The notes under the pieces are model-generated. The model saw only the letters and a program-made list of their open reading frames with translations, ran no database searches and had not been told where the DNA came from. A stretch of DNA of 64,000 bases from Dendrophyllia cribrosa. Taxonomy: Eukaryota > Cnidaria > Anthozoa > Scleractinia > Dendrophylliidae. A program made the position numbers and the translations under genes. Shown here one piece after another: positions 12,291 through 59,700 of the stretch (positions are counted from its first letter, which is position 1; the number at the start of each line of letters is the position of its first letter). Location of the stretch: the NCBI GenBank assembly GCA_024195265.1, contig JAJLRJ010000003.1, positions 26,264,438-26,328,437 of the forward strand, given 5' to 3'.

Positions 12291-13362
12291 CTATCAATTT
12301 TCTATTTAAGTGCTTAAAACCACAAAAACAATAAATCCAAGATAAGAAACAATCTGTCAGGCGATGAGGTCATAGCTCTAAAGCATTTGTAAAACAACTC
12401 TGCTATAAACCCGCGTATAAACCTCAGAAATCAATATGCAGCACGTTCCTATTTATTCAAATTTATCACGGCAAAAGGCAGTGTGAAAAAACAATTTAGT
12501 CACTAAAAGTAGAAAAAAAGGCTTAGAAATAAAAATACTTTGTGTTATTTTGGTATCGAATCATGTTTAGCGGTGTGTTCAATGACGGTACTGAGTAATA
12601 TCGCAAAAAAGTAGGAAAAACAAGCCAGCTTCATACCGCATAAAATACATACTAATGAGATTTAAAGCTACGTACGGTAGATTCTGCATGTACCGGAGCA
12701 CACATTACGTAAAACAAAAGGAACAAAGAACGACAATAATACAAATGCAAAACAAGACCAAAAAGACAATACCTCACAAACAATAGAAGACAATGAGTGG
12801 TTCATGGATACCGGTACATGCAGAAAGACCCCTACGTACGCTTTGAAAAGACTTGATGCTCAGATTGAAAGTCATAGTGCTACACACCTTTAAAATTGTT
12901 TCCATACCGTAATGTGCACGTTTCTTATTGTCTTGCAAATTTTAGCTCAGAAATTGACAAGTTGTCTCGAACAATTTTGTAGCCCACTTCTGTCCAAATT
13001 GTCGCGGACAATTTAAAAGTTGTCCGCGAGTGCTTCCCGGGCCTAAGCAACCACGACGGCGACGCTGATTTCCCTTTCGTAAACAGTCGATGCCATTTTT
13101 AACGGTCGATGCCATCATTTATAGCATTCATTAGTAACCAAGCCTTTTGTAATGAACGATGCTATTTCTCTCTAGTTTATGCCTGGATTGGGACGAAAAT
13201 AGGCTACCATTATTAGATAAAATTGGGCCTAGGTAAAGCGATTATTAGATCTAAGCTAGATTCGCGGTTAGGTAAGATTTAAGGTTAGGGTGACCCGTTA
13301 TCGATATATATTAAGAAAAGCATCTTTTATAATTAATTTTTTCTTGGGTTTGCCGGATCAAC
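12291..13362. other. non-coding stretch, nothing identified
   Basis: AT-rich, no gene seen. A fragment at 13040-13100 resembles sequence at 13500-13550 in reverse orientation (both contain CGTAAAC/GTTTACG next to GAAAGGGAAA), so 13060-13530 may be one inverted-repeat element around the tRNA-like SINE head. Confidence 0.35.
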
Positions 13363-13430
13363 CCAGTGGTCTAGTGGTAAAGGAGAGATGTTAGCATGCA
13401 GAGGTTCCGGGTTCGATTCTAGGTAATTAA
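13363..13430 (+). repeat. tRNA-derived SINE-like fragment
   Basis: An A-box-like TGGTCTAGTGG is followed, about 37 nt later, by a B-box-like GGTTCGATTC. These are the internal RNA polymerase III promoter elements of tRNA genes. No full cloverleaf with a clean acceptor stem could be folded by eye, so I call a SINE head or tRNA pseudogene and not a working tRNA. Confidence 0.55.
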
Positions 13431-15216
13431 TTGTATTTTTTCTTTTTCTGATAGAAAAAATAATTCTAAAATTGGTGAAAATTTTTCTAAGTGTCGCTAA
13501 AATGGCACCGACCGTTTACGAAAGGGAAATTTGCGACGGCGACCGCAGCGAGAACGACACAAAACAATAGGTTTAATGAGCGAAAACAATGCCTCTGCAC
13601 GTGCGTTTTACATTTTGGTACATTTCTTTGCCGTTCCCTGCAAAACAGCAACGTCAAATGACCAAATTATAGGTTTTGTGGAGAAAGTGAACACACGACA
13701 TTTCATTTTCCTTTATAGTTTAGTCGCTTTATCTACTCGTCATATTGCTTTCATATGCGTGTGTGCGTGTGTGTGTGCGTGTGTGCGTATGTGTTTATTT
13801 GTTTATTGTATGTTATTAGCATTTTCTCCTTTATGTCCACTTCATTAAATATCCTTTATATTTTCCAACTATATGAGGGCAAGGTATTAGTTTAACTATT
13901 TTTTGCCCCTTTTCTCTTTATTTCTTAATTATTCATACTTGTAAACTTGTTAATCTTTGGAGAAATAAATAAATAAATAAACTTAAAAAATTTTCCTTTA
14001 TCTATTTGAACTTAAAAGCCAACGGACAAATTCAGCTCCTGGACAATTCGGTTACATTAGACAAACTAAACAAATTGGAACAACTGCAAAGTAGTTCAAA
14101 ATAGCATGAATTTTTTTCTCAAGTGACGTTTTCCTTGGCGTTGCCGTCGTCGTTGCTTAAACTTCCTATTAGCGTGGAGAACGCGTGGGAACCCAAGATC
14201 TTAGGTTGAGCCCTGGAAATCTGAAAGAGGGCTCGTCTCCAACTCAAGAACGGCAATATCCGGGGAAACGATTCCACGCACTGTTGACGTGATTACAACG
14301 CCCTCCCAACCATGAAGCCATCAAAGCCGCAAAATGTTACTTTTTTTTAATTGGCTAAACTTTATTTCATAGAAAACCATTTTATTATTTACACAATTTA
14401 CGTGGTAACATATAATAGCTTGTTATTCTAGGTTCCGAATACAATAGAGGTTTTGCAAGGCTGCCATGTTGCATGGCAGGAACAATAGATTCTTTTCCCG
14501 ATGGGAAAGAATGTTCTTTCTAATGCAAAACATTTTCATTGTTCCTGCCATACAACATGGCTGCCGTGTTACTTGTTTGCTTAACGCAGTGAAAAAAGTG
14601 GTTCAATCCATAATTCCAATGCCTTCGACTAAAGGTAGAGAGTCGACGTACCAAAGAATTGCCAAAAATCAAAACGAAGACAACAAAGAAGACATTTCGA
14701 GCTATGGAAAAGGAGTAAGCTGGTTGAAATTTGCTCGGAACAACCGAACAAAGCCGGATATGATGTCATTAACACGCAAGAAGCAATTGCTAAGTATGCT
14801 TGAAATTTAAATCAAAGGCTCCTATGAGCCAACTCGTGAATACGAAACAACCTTCTGACCATCTCCTCTCCTACGCTTTTTGCTCCCCTCCCCATCCATT
14901 CCTCTCCGTCCAACTCCCCACCCTCCCCTCTCTCCAACACCATCCCCACGAATAAGGCAGATGACCATTACCCATCGCATTTGGAACGGGCAAAATATAT
15001 GCGTAATCGTTACGTGCTGGTCAGCGGAATTACCAATAATAGTTTACAGATGAACGTAGTTAAAATTTGTATAATTGTCCCAGTATACTTTATCTCGTTC
15101 AACGCTTCGCGTATTCACGAGATAAAAATGACAAATTTCATGATTTTTGTATTTGCATAAACTTAAGTATGTTATTCGGAAATAAAGTTTATATTTATGC
15201 AGCTGAGAATTAAAAT
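13431..15216. other. non-coding stretch with a small inverted repeat
   Basis: At about 14459-14487 and 14538-14566 a 28-bp inverted repeat reads GCCATGTTGCATGGCAGGAA and its near complement. An open frame at 14466-14810 (plus) overlaps this repeat. Its latter half (KGRESTYQRIAKNQNEDNK) is lysine-rich, but I recognise no family and do not call it a gene. Confidence 0.4.
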
Positions 15217-15890
15217 ATTTCTTAAAGAGACCGACTAAGCTAACATTAATAAAATTAATATAGATAGATAGGCTTAGTCTAACAGCGGAGCTCTCTGAAC
15301 AGAAACGATGATGATAAGTTAGGTGAAAGGTCGGAAACACAAGAAAACTTAGAATTAAGATTTAAAAAAGCTATTTTTCAATTTTAGCAATTCTCAAAAG
15401 CAGTATTACGAGACCGTCTGCATAGTACATTTAGACTGCACAAAAAGGTCACAAAAAACAACTTTTTCTCGGTCTAGAATAACTAGAATGACTAATTTCC
15501 GAATAAAATACACCTGTTGCGTATCAAAAATTGCCCGAGAAACTGATTTGGAAATCAAAATTGGAAATAATACACAGACGTCTTTGCGCAAGGCGACGCG
15601 AGTGAAGTTAGAACTACAAGATCCAAGTCTTGTTTTGTTTACATAAAATCGCTTTTCAACCTATGAAATGAATGAAAATGGACAACAAAATCTTCTTTTG
15701 AAAAATGTTATTCAAATATCCGTTAGTTTATGTTTAAAAGCAAAAAGCGTACTATTAGCGCATCGAGGAGCTGTCTGGCTGACACATGGCGAAATTCAAA
15801 TGTCAATCCGACTGAATTTGAGCACGTTGATATTAACATCAATTCCTATAGAAAAATGTAATTTCTTTTACCGTTAAGTCCCTCGGCTGC
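15217..15890 (-). repeat. dispersed repeat family R1, copy 2
   Basis: Reverse-complement copy of the block at 7826-8600. It shares GGTGAAAGGTCGGAA at one end, TTTTTCTCGGTCTAGAATAA in the middle, and the segment around AATGTAATTTCTTTTACCG at the other end. It lacks the internal doubling of copy 1. Confidence 0.75.
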
Positions 15891-16049
15891 TTAAAAATTA
15901 TTTAAAACTCCGCTTCTTCGCGAGTTCTGAAGTTTCTCGCTTTTCTGAGTATTCTTTGAAGCTTTCTCTTTCTATTTTGAATATTTTAAATGTGTGTTAT
16001 TGCAAAATCACGGCCGGTTTTGGCCGGCGCGGCCGTCAATGGGTTATAG

Positions 16050-16475
16050 AAGTTTAGCTCTAAACAAAAGCTTCGACGATCTACTAGCTTCAATTCAAGA
16101 CGAAATCAGGTTTAAAAAAAGCACTTAGCTCTATATTCCTCCAAAAACGCTTGACTTGCAGAGTTACGCAGTCTCAAATGCGGTCGTGACCACTGTTTAA
16201 GAAATGTGAAACCCATCTTGAGTAGCAAACCGCGCCGAAAAATGCAGGGAAAAGAGACTTTGCAAACCGTTTTCTCCGCTAAACACATTACAACAGTGTT
16301 TACTGTAGCGGAAATAACGGCGGCCGTGTAGCCGCGCGAAAAGCAAAGCCTGAGCGACGGACGCACGCGACCGCGAAACATTCCGCTAGACATGACCATA
16401 AAAAATGACGGGCATAGAGTATGGAGCTCCGCGAGGGGGCCTTCGGCCCGCAAGAGCTCCGCTATAATTCTGTTA
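16050..16475. repeat. dispersed repeat family R2, copy 1
   Basis: This matches 22460-23310 with the insertion there removed. Shared words include CTTGACTTGCAGAGTTACGC, GAAACATTCCGCT and GCCCGCA.AGAGCTCCGCTAT. It is GC-richer than its surroundings. Both copies carry a chance open frame containing RLRNSASQAFLE. It sits beyond the 3' end of the main gene. Confidence 0.7.
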
Positions 16476-17228
16476 TGTCAGTTTCAATTTTTAGCGTCAT
16501 AACGACGTTTTAATTTTAAGAAATTGAATTTAAGAAAGAACAATTTGCATACAGCAATGATAATTACAAGTATTACAAAAATTATGAAAAAAGTATTAAT
16601 TGCGAAAGAATAGAGCACTATATAAATCAACTTGGAAATTGTTCCTCTCACTACAACTGAAGAAGACCGTTGTAACTATTGAAACATGTTTTGTGGAAAA
16701 TGAAATGTGTCGTCTTCTTTACTAAAATTAAAGTAAGTCTGCTATTATCCAGACATTCTAATTAATATGAACATCAATGTAAAGATGTAGGGCCAATTAT
16801 TCAAGTTTAGAAAGCGCTTAACAACGTTCTAAACCGAGTTTAGGAGATCATCCTGAATACTTAAACATAGTTGACTGTGAACCGTGTCTGGATGGTGTAT
16901 AGCGCAGACTAAAACATAACCTAAGCTATTTAGATTGACTAGCTTTAAGTGGTTTTAGACGTCTTTTTAAGGCCCTTTTAGTGCCATGGTAACTAAATTT
17001 CATATGATCCTTCCAATTGCGAGAAGGTTTAAATTGCAAGCGTACACATGGCTTTTTGTTATCCCCTGTGAAGCAACCTGTTGTCTGGCTTGTCAATAAG
17101 GCGAGAGCCTGAATACTAGGGGAAAACAAAATGGAGTTTCGACAAACAACTCCTCGCCATCGCGTCCATATTAGTTTCCAGACTTCCAAATTTGACAAAA
17201 ACTGCAGATGCCTGGGAAAGAGGCAAAA

Positions 17229-53082
<35,854 letters not shown>

Positions 53083-53835
53083 GTTTTACGCCAGAGTAAA
53101 TTATTCTGTCTGAAGTTCTTAGCCATATATCGATTATGCCACAAGCTATCAGAATAAATCACGTTTGATGTGGGATTATCGATGCAAATAGAATATGAGC
53201 GGTGAGTCAATTTCCGTTTCTGACCGTCTCAGCGAGACGGGTAATGTTACAACAAAAACAGGAACAAGAATAGCAGGACGTTATATTTCCGGGAATTTTG
53301 TTTCGTTGGGTTGTCTTTTTCTCAGTTTAATTTTCTCCATCATTGGGTTCAAATATTTGCATAGCTTTTTTCATTCAATTTAGTGAAAGTGTAAGCTCAC
53401 TTCCTATTTAGTTACTCATACCGCGCACGCACGAGCAGTGTTTCGCTACTGTTACTGCTGTTTTGCTTCAAACTATACGCCGGGGTGGTGCTGTTTGGAT
53501 TGAAAGGTTCTTTAATCCTTTAACTCCCAAGAGTGCCACTATACGTAATAATTATGCTTCTTAGTTCAGTGTCTTGCCAGCGATTGAACGTTTCTGGAAA
53601 TTTTAACCACTTGGCTTGTAAGTGAGTTCAAAGTATCGTGTTTTAATACATTTATGTCGGATTTATATTTCATTGTATAAAAATTGATCTGATCGAACAC
53701 GCAATGATTCAGCGATGTATTTTGTTCCGAATAGTCTTACGCATTTGTACATGTAGATTTTTGATAGATCTTTAGTAGAATAGACGCCTTCCAGTGAACA
53801 CGTGCACTTGCGTTGCTGCACTTTGAATTTTATGT

Positions 53836-53985
53836 AATATATCAAACACGAGGAACAGTGTTTTATCAGATTTCCAAACACCGCGAAGTGGGTGAGAAAA
53901 ACGAGGCGCAGCCGAGTTTTTTTCACCCACTTCAAGGTGTTTGGAAATCTGATGAAACACTGATTCGAGTGTTTGATATAGCTTC
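53836..53985. mobile_element. palindromic element upstream of the main gene
   Basis: TATCAAACACGAGGAACAGT and CAGATTTCCAAACACC are mirrored by GGTGTTTGGAAATCTGATGA and TTCGAGTGTTTGATAT. The centre is CGAGGCGCAGCCGAG. It lies about 750 bp upstream of the start codon. Confidence 0.8.
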
Positions 53986-54562
53986 TCAAACTGATCGTTA
54001 AATGCGGAGAAAACGAAGGAATAAAATCGCCAAAATCTATGCAAATTAAGAAACGATTTCCAAACCTCCTTCACGGTAGTGATTTCCTTTGTGTTCTCGT
54101 CATGAATTATTAATGAGTTTGAGAAAAACATTTACATTACTCGCCAGTCAGTGCCGATCGAGTCAGTATATTTTTGTAGGCCTCACTGACTTCGACGGCT
54201 CTCCAGTCGAGCCGAGGCTTGAAGGAACTTCCAAACAGGATATGGGTTGGGAAAATTATGCTTGATGAAACGGCCTCAATTTTATTTTCTTTTGCAAAAT
54301 AATATTAATCTTAACAATAAGCGCTTTCATTGAAAACAATATCCCTTGACGAACCCTTTCCGATGTCGGCGAACAAATTTCGTGTATTTCGCCGGCCTAT
54401 TTTCCTCTGGAGCAAAATAAAGCTTTGTTACACCCTCTGTTATCGAAGAATTCTAATATCTCGTATGTTTGAGGCCGCTCGCCACATAATATTGGTCCAC
54501 CTCTAGCGACGTCTTTTGTCAGCTCTCTTCTCAAGCATGTTAAGGCGGGCGTCTGGAAAATT

Positions 54563-54610
54563 CGGAATCGGAACCGGAACCGGAACCGGAACCGGAACCG
54601 GAACCGGAAA
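54563..54610. repeat. GGAACC hexanucleotide repeat
   Basis: About eight units of GGAACC, preceded by one GGAATC variant. Confidence 0.95.
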
Positions 54611-54861
54611 ATTGTTGTTAAGATAAATTATATTAATACGGAACATTTTCAGCCGAAGCAGACTAGGATGCGTTGAAATATGTAGTAAAATCACCGAGGA
54701 AACAAAACTTAGGTAGGAAACATTCGTAGGACTTGTGCCGGTAGGTAACATGGGTTTTTCCTTGCCTTAAAATAGGACGAGGAGGCTTTTTTGCTGCTAT
54801 AAGAGAGCTTCTGCGCCATAATTTCTACAGAATGATTATACGACAGACAATTGATTTGATC

Positions 54862-55424
54862 TCCAGAATTCAATCTATATTTTTTGGTAATCGAACTCCA
54901 TGGTGCTGACAAAAAAACTAGGTGTTTGCTAGAATCAGTTAAAACTTTTTGAAAATTTCACAGTACAGTACGAATTTCAGATGCTGGAAACTTTATACCT
55001 ATGTCGAGTTCTTGTCGTCTTGTTTTCGTGACGAGATCTAAAAAAATAAAGCAAAAACATTTAGGAAAACAAATAGATCGGCGTTTATTAAATGCTAACC
55101 ATGCAACAACAATAAAACTCGAACATGTATTTTTTGTGAATCACCTTTTCTTGTCAGGACTGTCGTGATTCCTTGGCTCTTGCATGTTTTCAAGTTTCTC
55201 ACCAAAGAGCAAAAATGTTCTCACGCCAGAGAACGAAGGCGGAGTACAGATGTCAATCATAGGTAACATGATCCAGCACATCACCTCATAAATTCACGCC
55301 ATATTTGCATCGAGAGGCAGGTAATCACACCTATTTTTTGCTTGGACGATGTCTGAGCAAACACCTGTTTTTTTTGTCAGCACCATGGAGTTCGATTACC
55401 AAAAAATATAGATTGAATTCAGGC
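54862..55424. repeat. inverted repeat, arms about 73 bp
   Basis: Arms at 54862-54934 and 55351-55424: TTGGTAATCGAACTCCATGG is mirrored by CCATGGAGTTCGATTACCAA. The interior of about 415 bp has no gene. Confidence 0.8.
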
Positions 55425-55590
55425 CCCGGTTCCTGAAAAGCCGATTAAACTATCCCTCGATTAGCGATTAATCCACGATTAAATTTCTTATTCCTAGGAT
55501 AACTAATCGAGGGATAAAAAGGCGTTCCTGAAAACGGATTTAACCCTCGATTAACTATCCCCCGATTAAACTCAGAATAAACCGGTTTGA
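55420..55590. repeat. CCCTCGATTA-rich repeat, probable MITE end
   Basis: GGCCCCGGTTCCTGAAAAGC, then CTATCCCTCGATTAGC, recurs as GGCGTTCCTGAAAACGG and CCCTCGATTAACTATCCCCC. The start echoes the GGCCCCGGTTGTTC edge of the element at 48341, but the inner sequence differs. Confidence 0.5.
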
Positions 55591-56302
55591 CCAGTTATTC
55601 ACATGCAGGCGCGCGCGAAAATGACAATTCGCGGGAAAAAGGCGTCTTACACGAAGCTTGCAAGCTCTTGTTTTCGATCCGTTCTGACTGAAATAGTCTC
55701 GTCACAAATTATACAAATCAAACCTTCATATTGGTTGTTTTAGTCGAAGAAAAGAAACGTACACTCTTGAGATTTGGTCAAAGGAAACGGAATCTGAAAA
55801 TCAATGATTCAGTTCAAAGCGATGTTGACTCCGTGAAGGAAAATTATAAGCTTAACTGATAAAGCTGTAAACCGAATCGGTAAGTTCTTTCGATTATTTC
55901 AATTGTCAAATTAGCTAAATTGTCATCCATGTAACCTTTTGATTAAATCTGAACAATAAAGCAGTAATTTCAGAGAAAGCGCTTTCATAGTTTCATACCA
56001 ACATCGTAGCTTTGATTGTGTATAGAGTTCACGCTAAAAAATCGAAAGTTGTCTTTCATCTTCTATTTGGCATTAATTTAAGCTTAAGCTTATATCTTAT
56101 TTTTGCGATTTTTTCCCACCCTTTAAGACTGCAAGTGCTGCACAAATAATTATTTAATTCAAGAATTCTTGGATAGAATCCCCAAACCGGTAAAACGATA
56201 TGTAAAGATGAGGCGGCAAAACTGCCTCAGGACCTTACAAATCGATGAGCCGTACAATGTAAACACAACTTTAGTTTAATCCACAGAAATTCATGTACAC
56301 GC

Positions 56303-56756
56303 TGTCAATCGCTACCCTTGATTCCTAGATTCCTTGCAAACGGTTCCTTGTGAACAATGCCTTGATTCGGTGATACAATAATGCGATGTGAACGTGATAG
56401 TGCGACGATGTGCGATATAAGCTTAACTGATGCGGTAAAGAAAACTAAAAGAAAAACAGAAAACCTAGCATTACAAAAGCGAGCTCGGTGCGATACGAAA
56501 TTACAATTCAATAAAGTAAAACAGTAACTCTGAAACTTACATCTGTGTCCTTGTTCCGTTATTGACATAAACCTTAGTCCTTAGTCCGTTCCTTGATACC
56601 TTTTAGCCGTAGAAATGTTCAACTCAAAGACTAACTCAGCAAAAAACGTTCCGAAACGTTCAACTAGCGTGGTCATCCGGGACCGCTCGGTCCCAGGCCA
56701 CCGCAACGTAAGTTTCTGTCATGTCACGCAGTGTCACGTGCAATGCTGCCGTGACA
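56303..56756 (-). repeat. candidate 3' LTR of the BEL/Pao element
   Basis: On the minus strand a purine-rich AGGGGCCGGGAA lies after the polyprotein stop and runs straight into TGTCACGGCAGC. The segment ends GCGATTGACA, so the ends form TGTCA...TGACA inverted termini. Length 454 bp is usual for such LTRs. No 5' partner is in the window to prove it. Confidence 0.5.
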
Positions 56757-56789
56757 TTCCCGGCCCCTAAACGTCCGGGGGGGGGGCGT

Positions 56790-59700
56790 TTACTTCTCCT
56801 GATCTCCTTCCTGTTCCTCTTTGGGCAGGATTAGGACAAGCTTGTTGATTGGTCTTCTAAGCGTAGTTTCGCGCGTTTTGACGACAACAGATCTGACAAG
56901 GCCTTGGGCATCCGGCTCTACTCGCACAACGAGGGCCAACGACCAGGCATTACGTGGGACATTCTCTTCTCGGATTATCACGACATCCCCTTCTACCAGG
57001 CTTCGCTGGGGATGTTGCCATTTGTGCATTTCCTGCATCACAACGAGGTACTCCTTCTTCCACCGAGTCCAAAATAGATTTGCCAAATATTGCACTCTTC
57101 GCCATCGACGACGCATGTATACATCATTCTTCTGGAACTCCCCTGGGGGTGGCAGTATCACAGTCGACTTGGTCGTCAGGATATGGTTGGGAGTAAGCGG
57201 TTCAAGATCGTCAGGTTCTCCAGACACTGTCGTCAAGGGTCTAGAGTTGATAACAGCCTCAACTTCACACATGAGGGTGCGGAATGATTCTTCATCCAAA
57301 CAATGACCGTACTCATCCATTAGGCCAGCAAGAATCTTCCTTGTAGTTTTGATCTGACGCTCCCACACGCCGCCCATGTGGCTGGCGGCGGGTGGGTTAA
57401 AGGTCCAATCAATGTTTTCTCTCTGTAGCTTGGCTCGGATTTCTTCATGATCCATCTCTTGTATAGCTTGGAGCAGTTCATTGTGTGCGCCAACAAAATT
57501 TGAGCCGTTGTCGCTTCTCATTTCCCTCACCGGACCACGTCGTGCTATGAAGCGCCGAAGTGCTTGAATAAATGAACTTGACTCGAGGGTACTTGCGACT
57601 TCAATATGGACTGCTCGGCTGACCAAACATGTGAAGATGGCACCATACCTCTTCACCTCCTTGCGTCCTTCCTTAATTAAGAAGGGGCCAAAGTAGTCGA
57701 CGCCCGTGTATGTAAATGGTGGTGCTGGAGAGATGCGATCCCTGGGTAGATCGGCCATCTTTTGCTCGCCTGGCTTGCCGTGGTTGCGGCGACAGAAGAC
57801 ACACTTTGAGATTACACGGCGCACTGCTGCGTTAACTTTGATGATCCAATACTTCTCTCGAAGGTTTGCAATGACGTTGCTACGTCCAGCGTGGCCCAAC
57901 CGTTTATGAGCGTGACGGATGAGAAGAATTGTAACATGACTCTTCTTTGGTAAAATGGCTGGGTGCTTTGTCTCAAGTGGTAAATCTGCACGTCTGAGTC
58001 GACCTCCAACTCTGAGGACACCATTGTCTAGGAAGGGATCAAGGCGACGAACGGAACTGTCATTCTTTATACCTCCTTTCTTCTGCCCTCGCAGCTTATT
58101 CTTCTCGCCTTCCTTGAGAGCGTGAATTTCCTTGCCAAAGGCTGAAGCCTGAACAAACTTCAGAATAGCTAATTCAGCTGTCGCTAGATCTTGTACAGTA
58201 AGAGGTGAGTGTGGCTCTTCGGCACTCTTAAACTTGACTACCTTGGTCGTTGCAGGTGATCTCTGGTCTGCAAGGCTTCTGTCGCCACTTGTGGCTCCAT
58301 TCTTGACATTTAAACGATTGTTACGCCGCTTTTGCAATGTCTCTTTAACTCGCAGGAACACAGCTACGGCCCTTCGCAAACGATGCCAATCAGAAAAACT
58401 ATTGATCAGCTTGTTTGTGGCGGTATCCACCTGATTAATGCTGACTGTACTGCTTGTCGTTACTTTCCTTACTTCTGGATCATCATCTGGGACTTGGCCC
58501 AACGTGAATGGTTGTTGCGGCCACTCGCTCTCGGGTTTCCATAAGAATTCTGGACCTTCTAACCAACGCTGCCCTTCTAAAAGAGCAGGTCCATTAAGGC
58601 CCCTTGAAGCATCATCTGCCGTATTCTCCTTAGTGGCTACATACTTCCACTGATTCGGGTGTGAATGGTCACGGATGAGCTGCACCCGGTTTGCAACAAA
58701 CAGATGAAACCGTTGTTGTTCATTAGCAATATAGCGCAACACAGTGGTAGAATCTGTATGGTACACGAACTCTGGGTCGCCATCCACCTCTCTTTTTAAC
58801 ATTTCTCCAACTCGGATGGATGTGGTAGCAGCTGTTAGCTCGAGACGCGGAATTGTGACTGACTTGATAGGGGCGAGACGTGCTTTCCCCATTAGGAACG
58901 TACAGTGAACGCGATTGCTGTCATCACACAGCCGTAGATAAGCAACAGTTCCGTATCCCATAGAACTTGCATCAGAGAAGAGATGTACCTGCTGGGACGT
59001 CACGGTTCCGAACTCTGGCGGCTTGACACACCTGTTTACCTTGAACTGCTCTAGCAGAGGAAGCTCGCTTAGCCACTTGGCCCATCTAGTTTGGTACTGA
59101 TCAGGAATGGTGTCATCCCATCCGATATCTTCACGACAAAGGTCCTGAAGTATCTTCTTGGCTGGAAGTGTGAATGGCGCGGCAAAGCCCAATGGGTCAT
59201 AAATTGATGAGATAACAGATAAGATGCCCCTTCTTGTTGGCGGCTTATCATTAACAACTATACGGAACTCGAAGACATCAGATTCCACGCACCATCGCAC
59301 CCCAAGGGCACGTTCAACAGGTAGACGGTCGTGACCCAGATCAAGGTCTCTAGCGTCCTTAGAACGCTTCTCCGTTGGGACAGATTCCAGAACAGCACGA
59401 CTATTGCTTATAAACTTTGTCAAGTTGAAACCTCCGTGCTCACATGCTTGGCGTAGACCTTGGATAAGCTCGATGGCTGTCTGTTCATCTTTAACTGAAC
59501 GAAGGCAATCATCTACATAGAAATTTCGGCGGATAGTATCCGCTGCAAGTGGGCCACTTTCGTGTTCCATGTCCTTAGCAGTCTCCTTTAACGCAAAGTT
59601 GCAACAGCTTGGGGATGAAGCCGCTCCGAAGAGGTGCACCGTCATCTGATATTCCTGGATGGGCAACTCCAAATTACCATCGGGCCACCACAGGAACCTT

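Noticed and set aside
13363..13430. Functional tRNA gene
   Set aside because: A and B boxes are present, but no convincing acceptor and anticodon stems; SINE or tRNA relic preferred.
16112..16453. Minus-strand ORF of 113 codons also echoed at 22533-22787
   Set aside because: The shared peptide comes from two copies of the same dispersed repeat; no codon-level conservation or known motif supports a gene.
16640..16700. Plus-strand hammerhead-like CTGAAGA...GAAAC segment
   Set aside because: Stem II does not pair and no cleavage triplet lies in register; too degenerate to call.
16926..17198. 90-codon minus-strand ORF just downstream of the main gene's stop
   Set aside because: No family motif, and its position fits the 3' untranslated region of the main gene.
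56821..57306. 161-codon plus-strand ORF and other plus-strand frames over 56.8-63.5 kb
   Set aside because: They lie antisense to intact BEL and Penelope-like coding frames and carry no motif.
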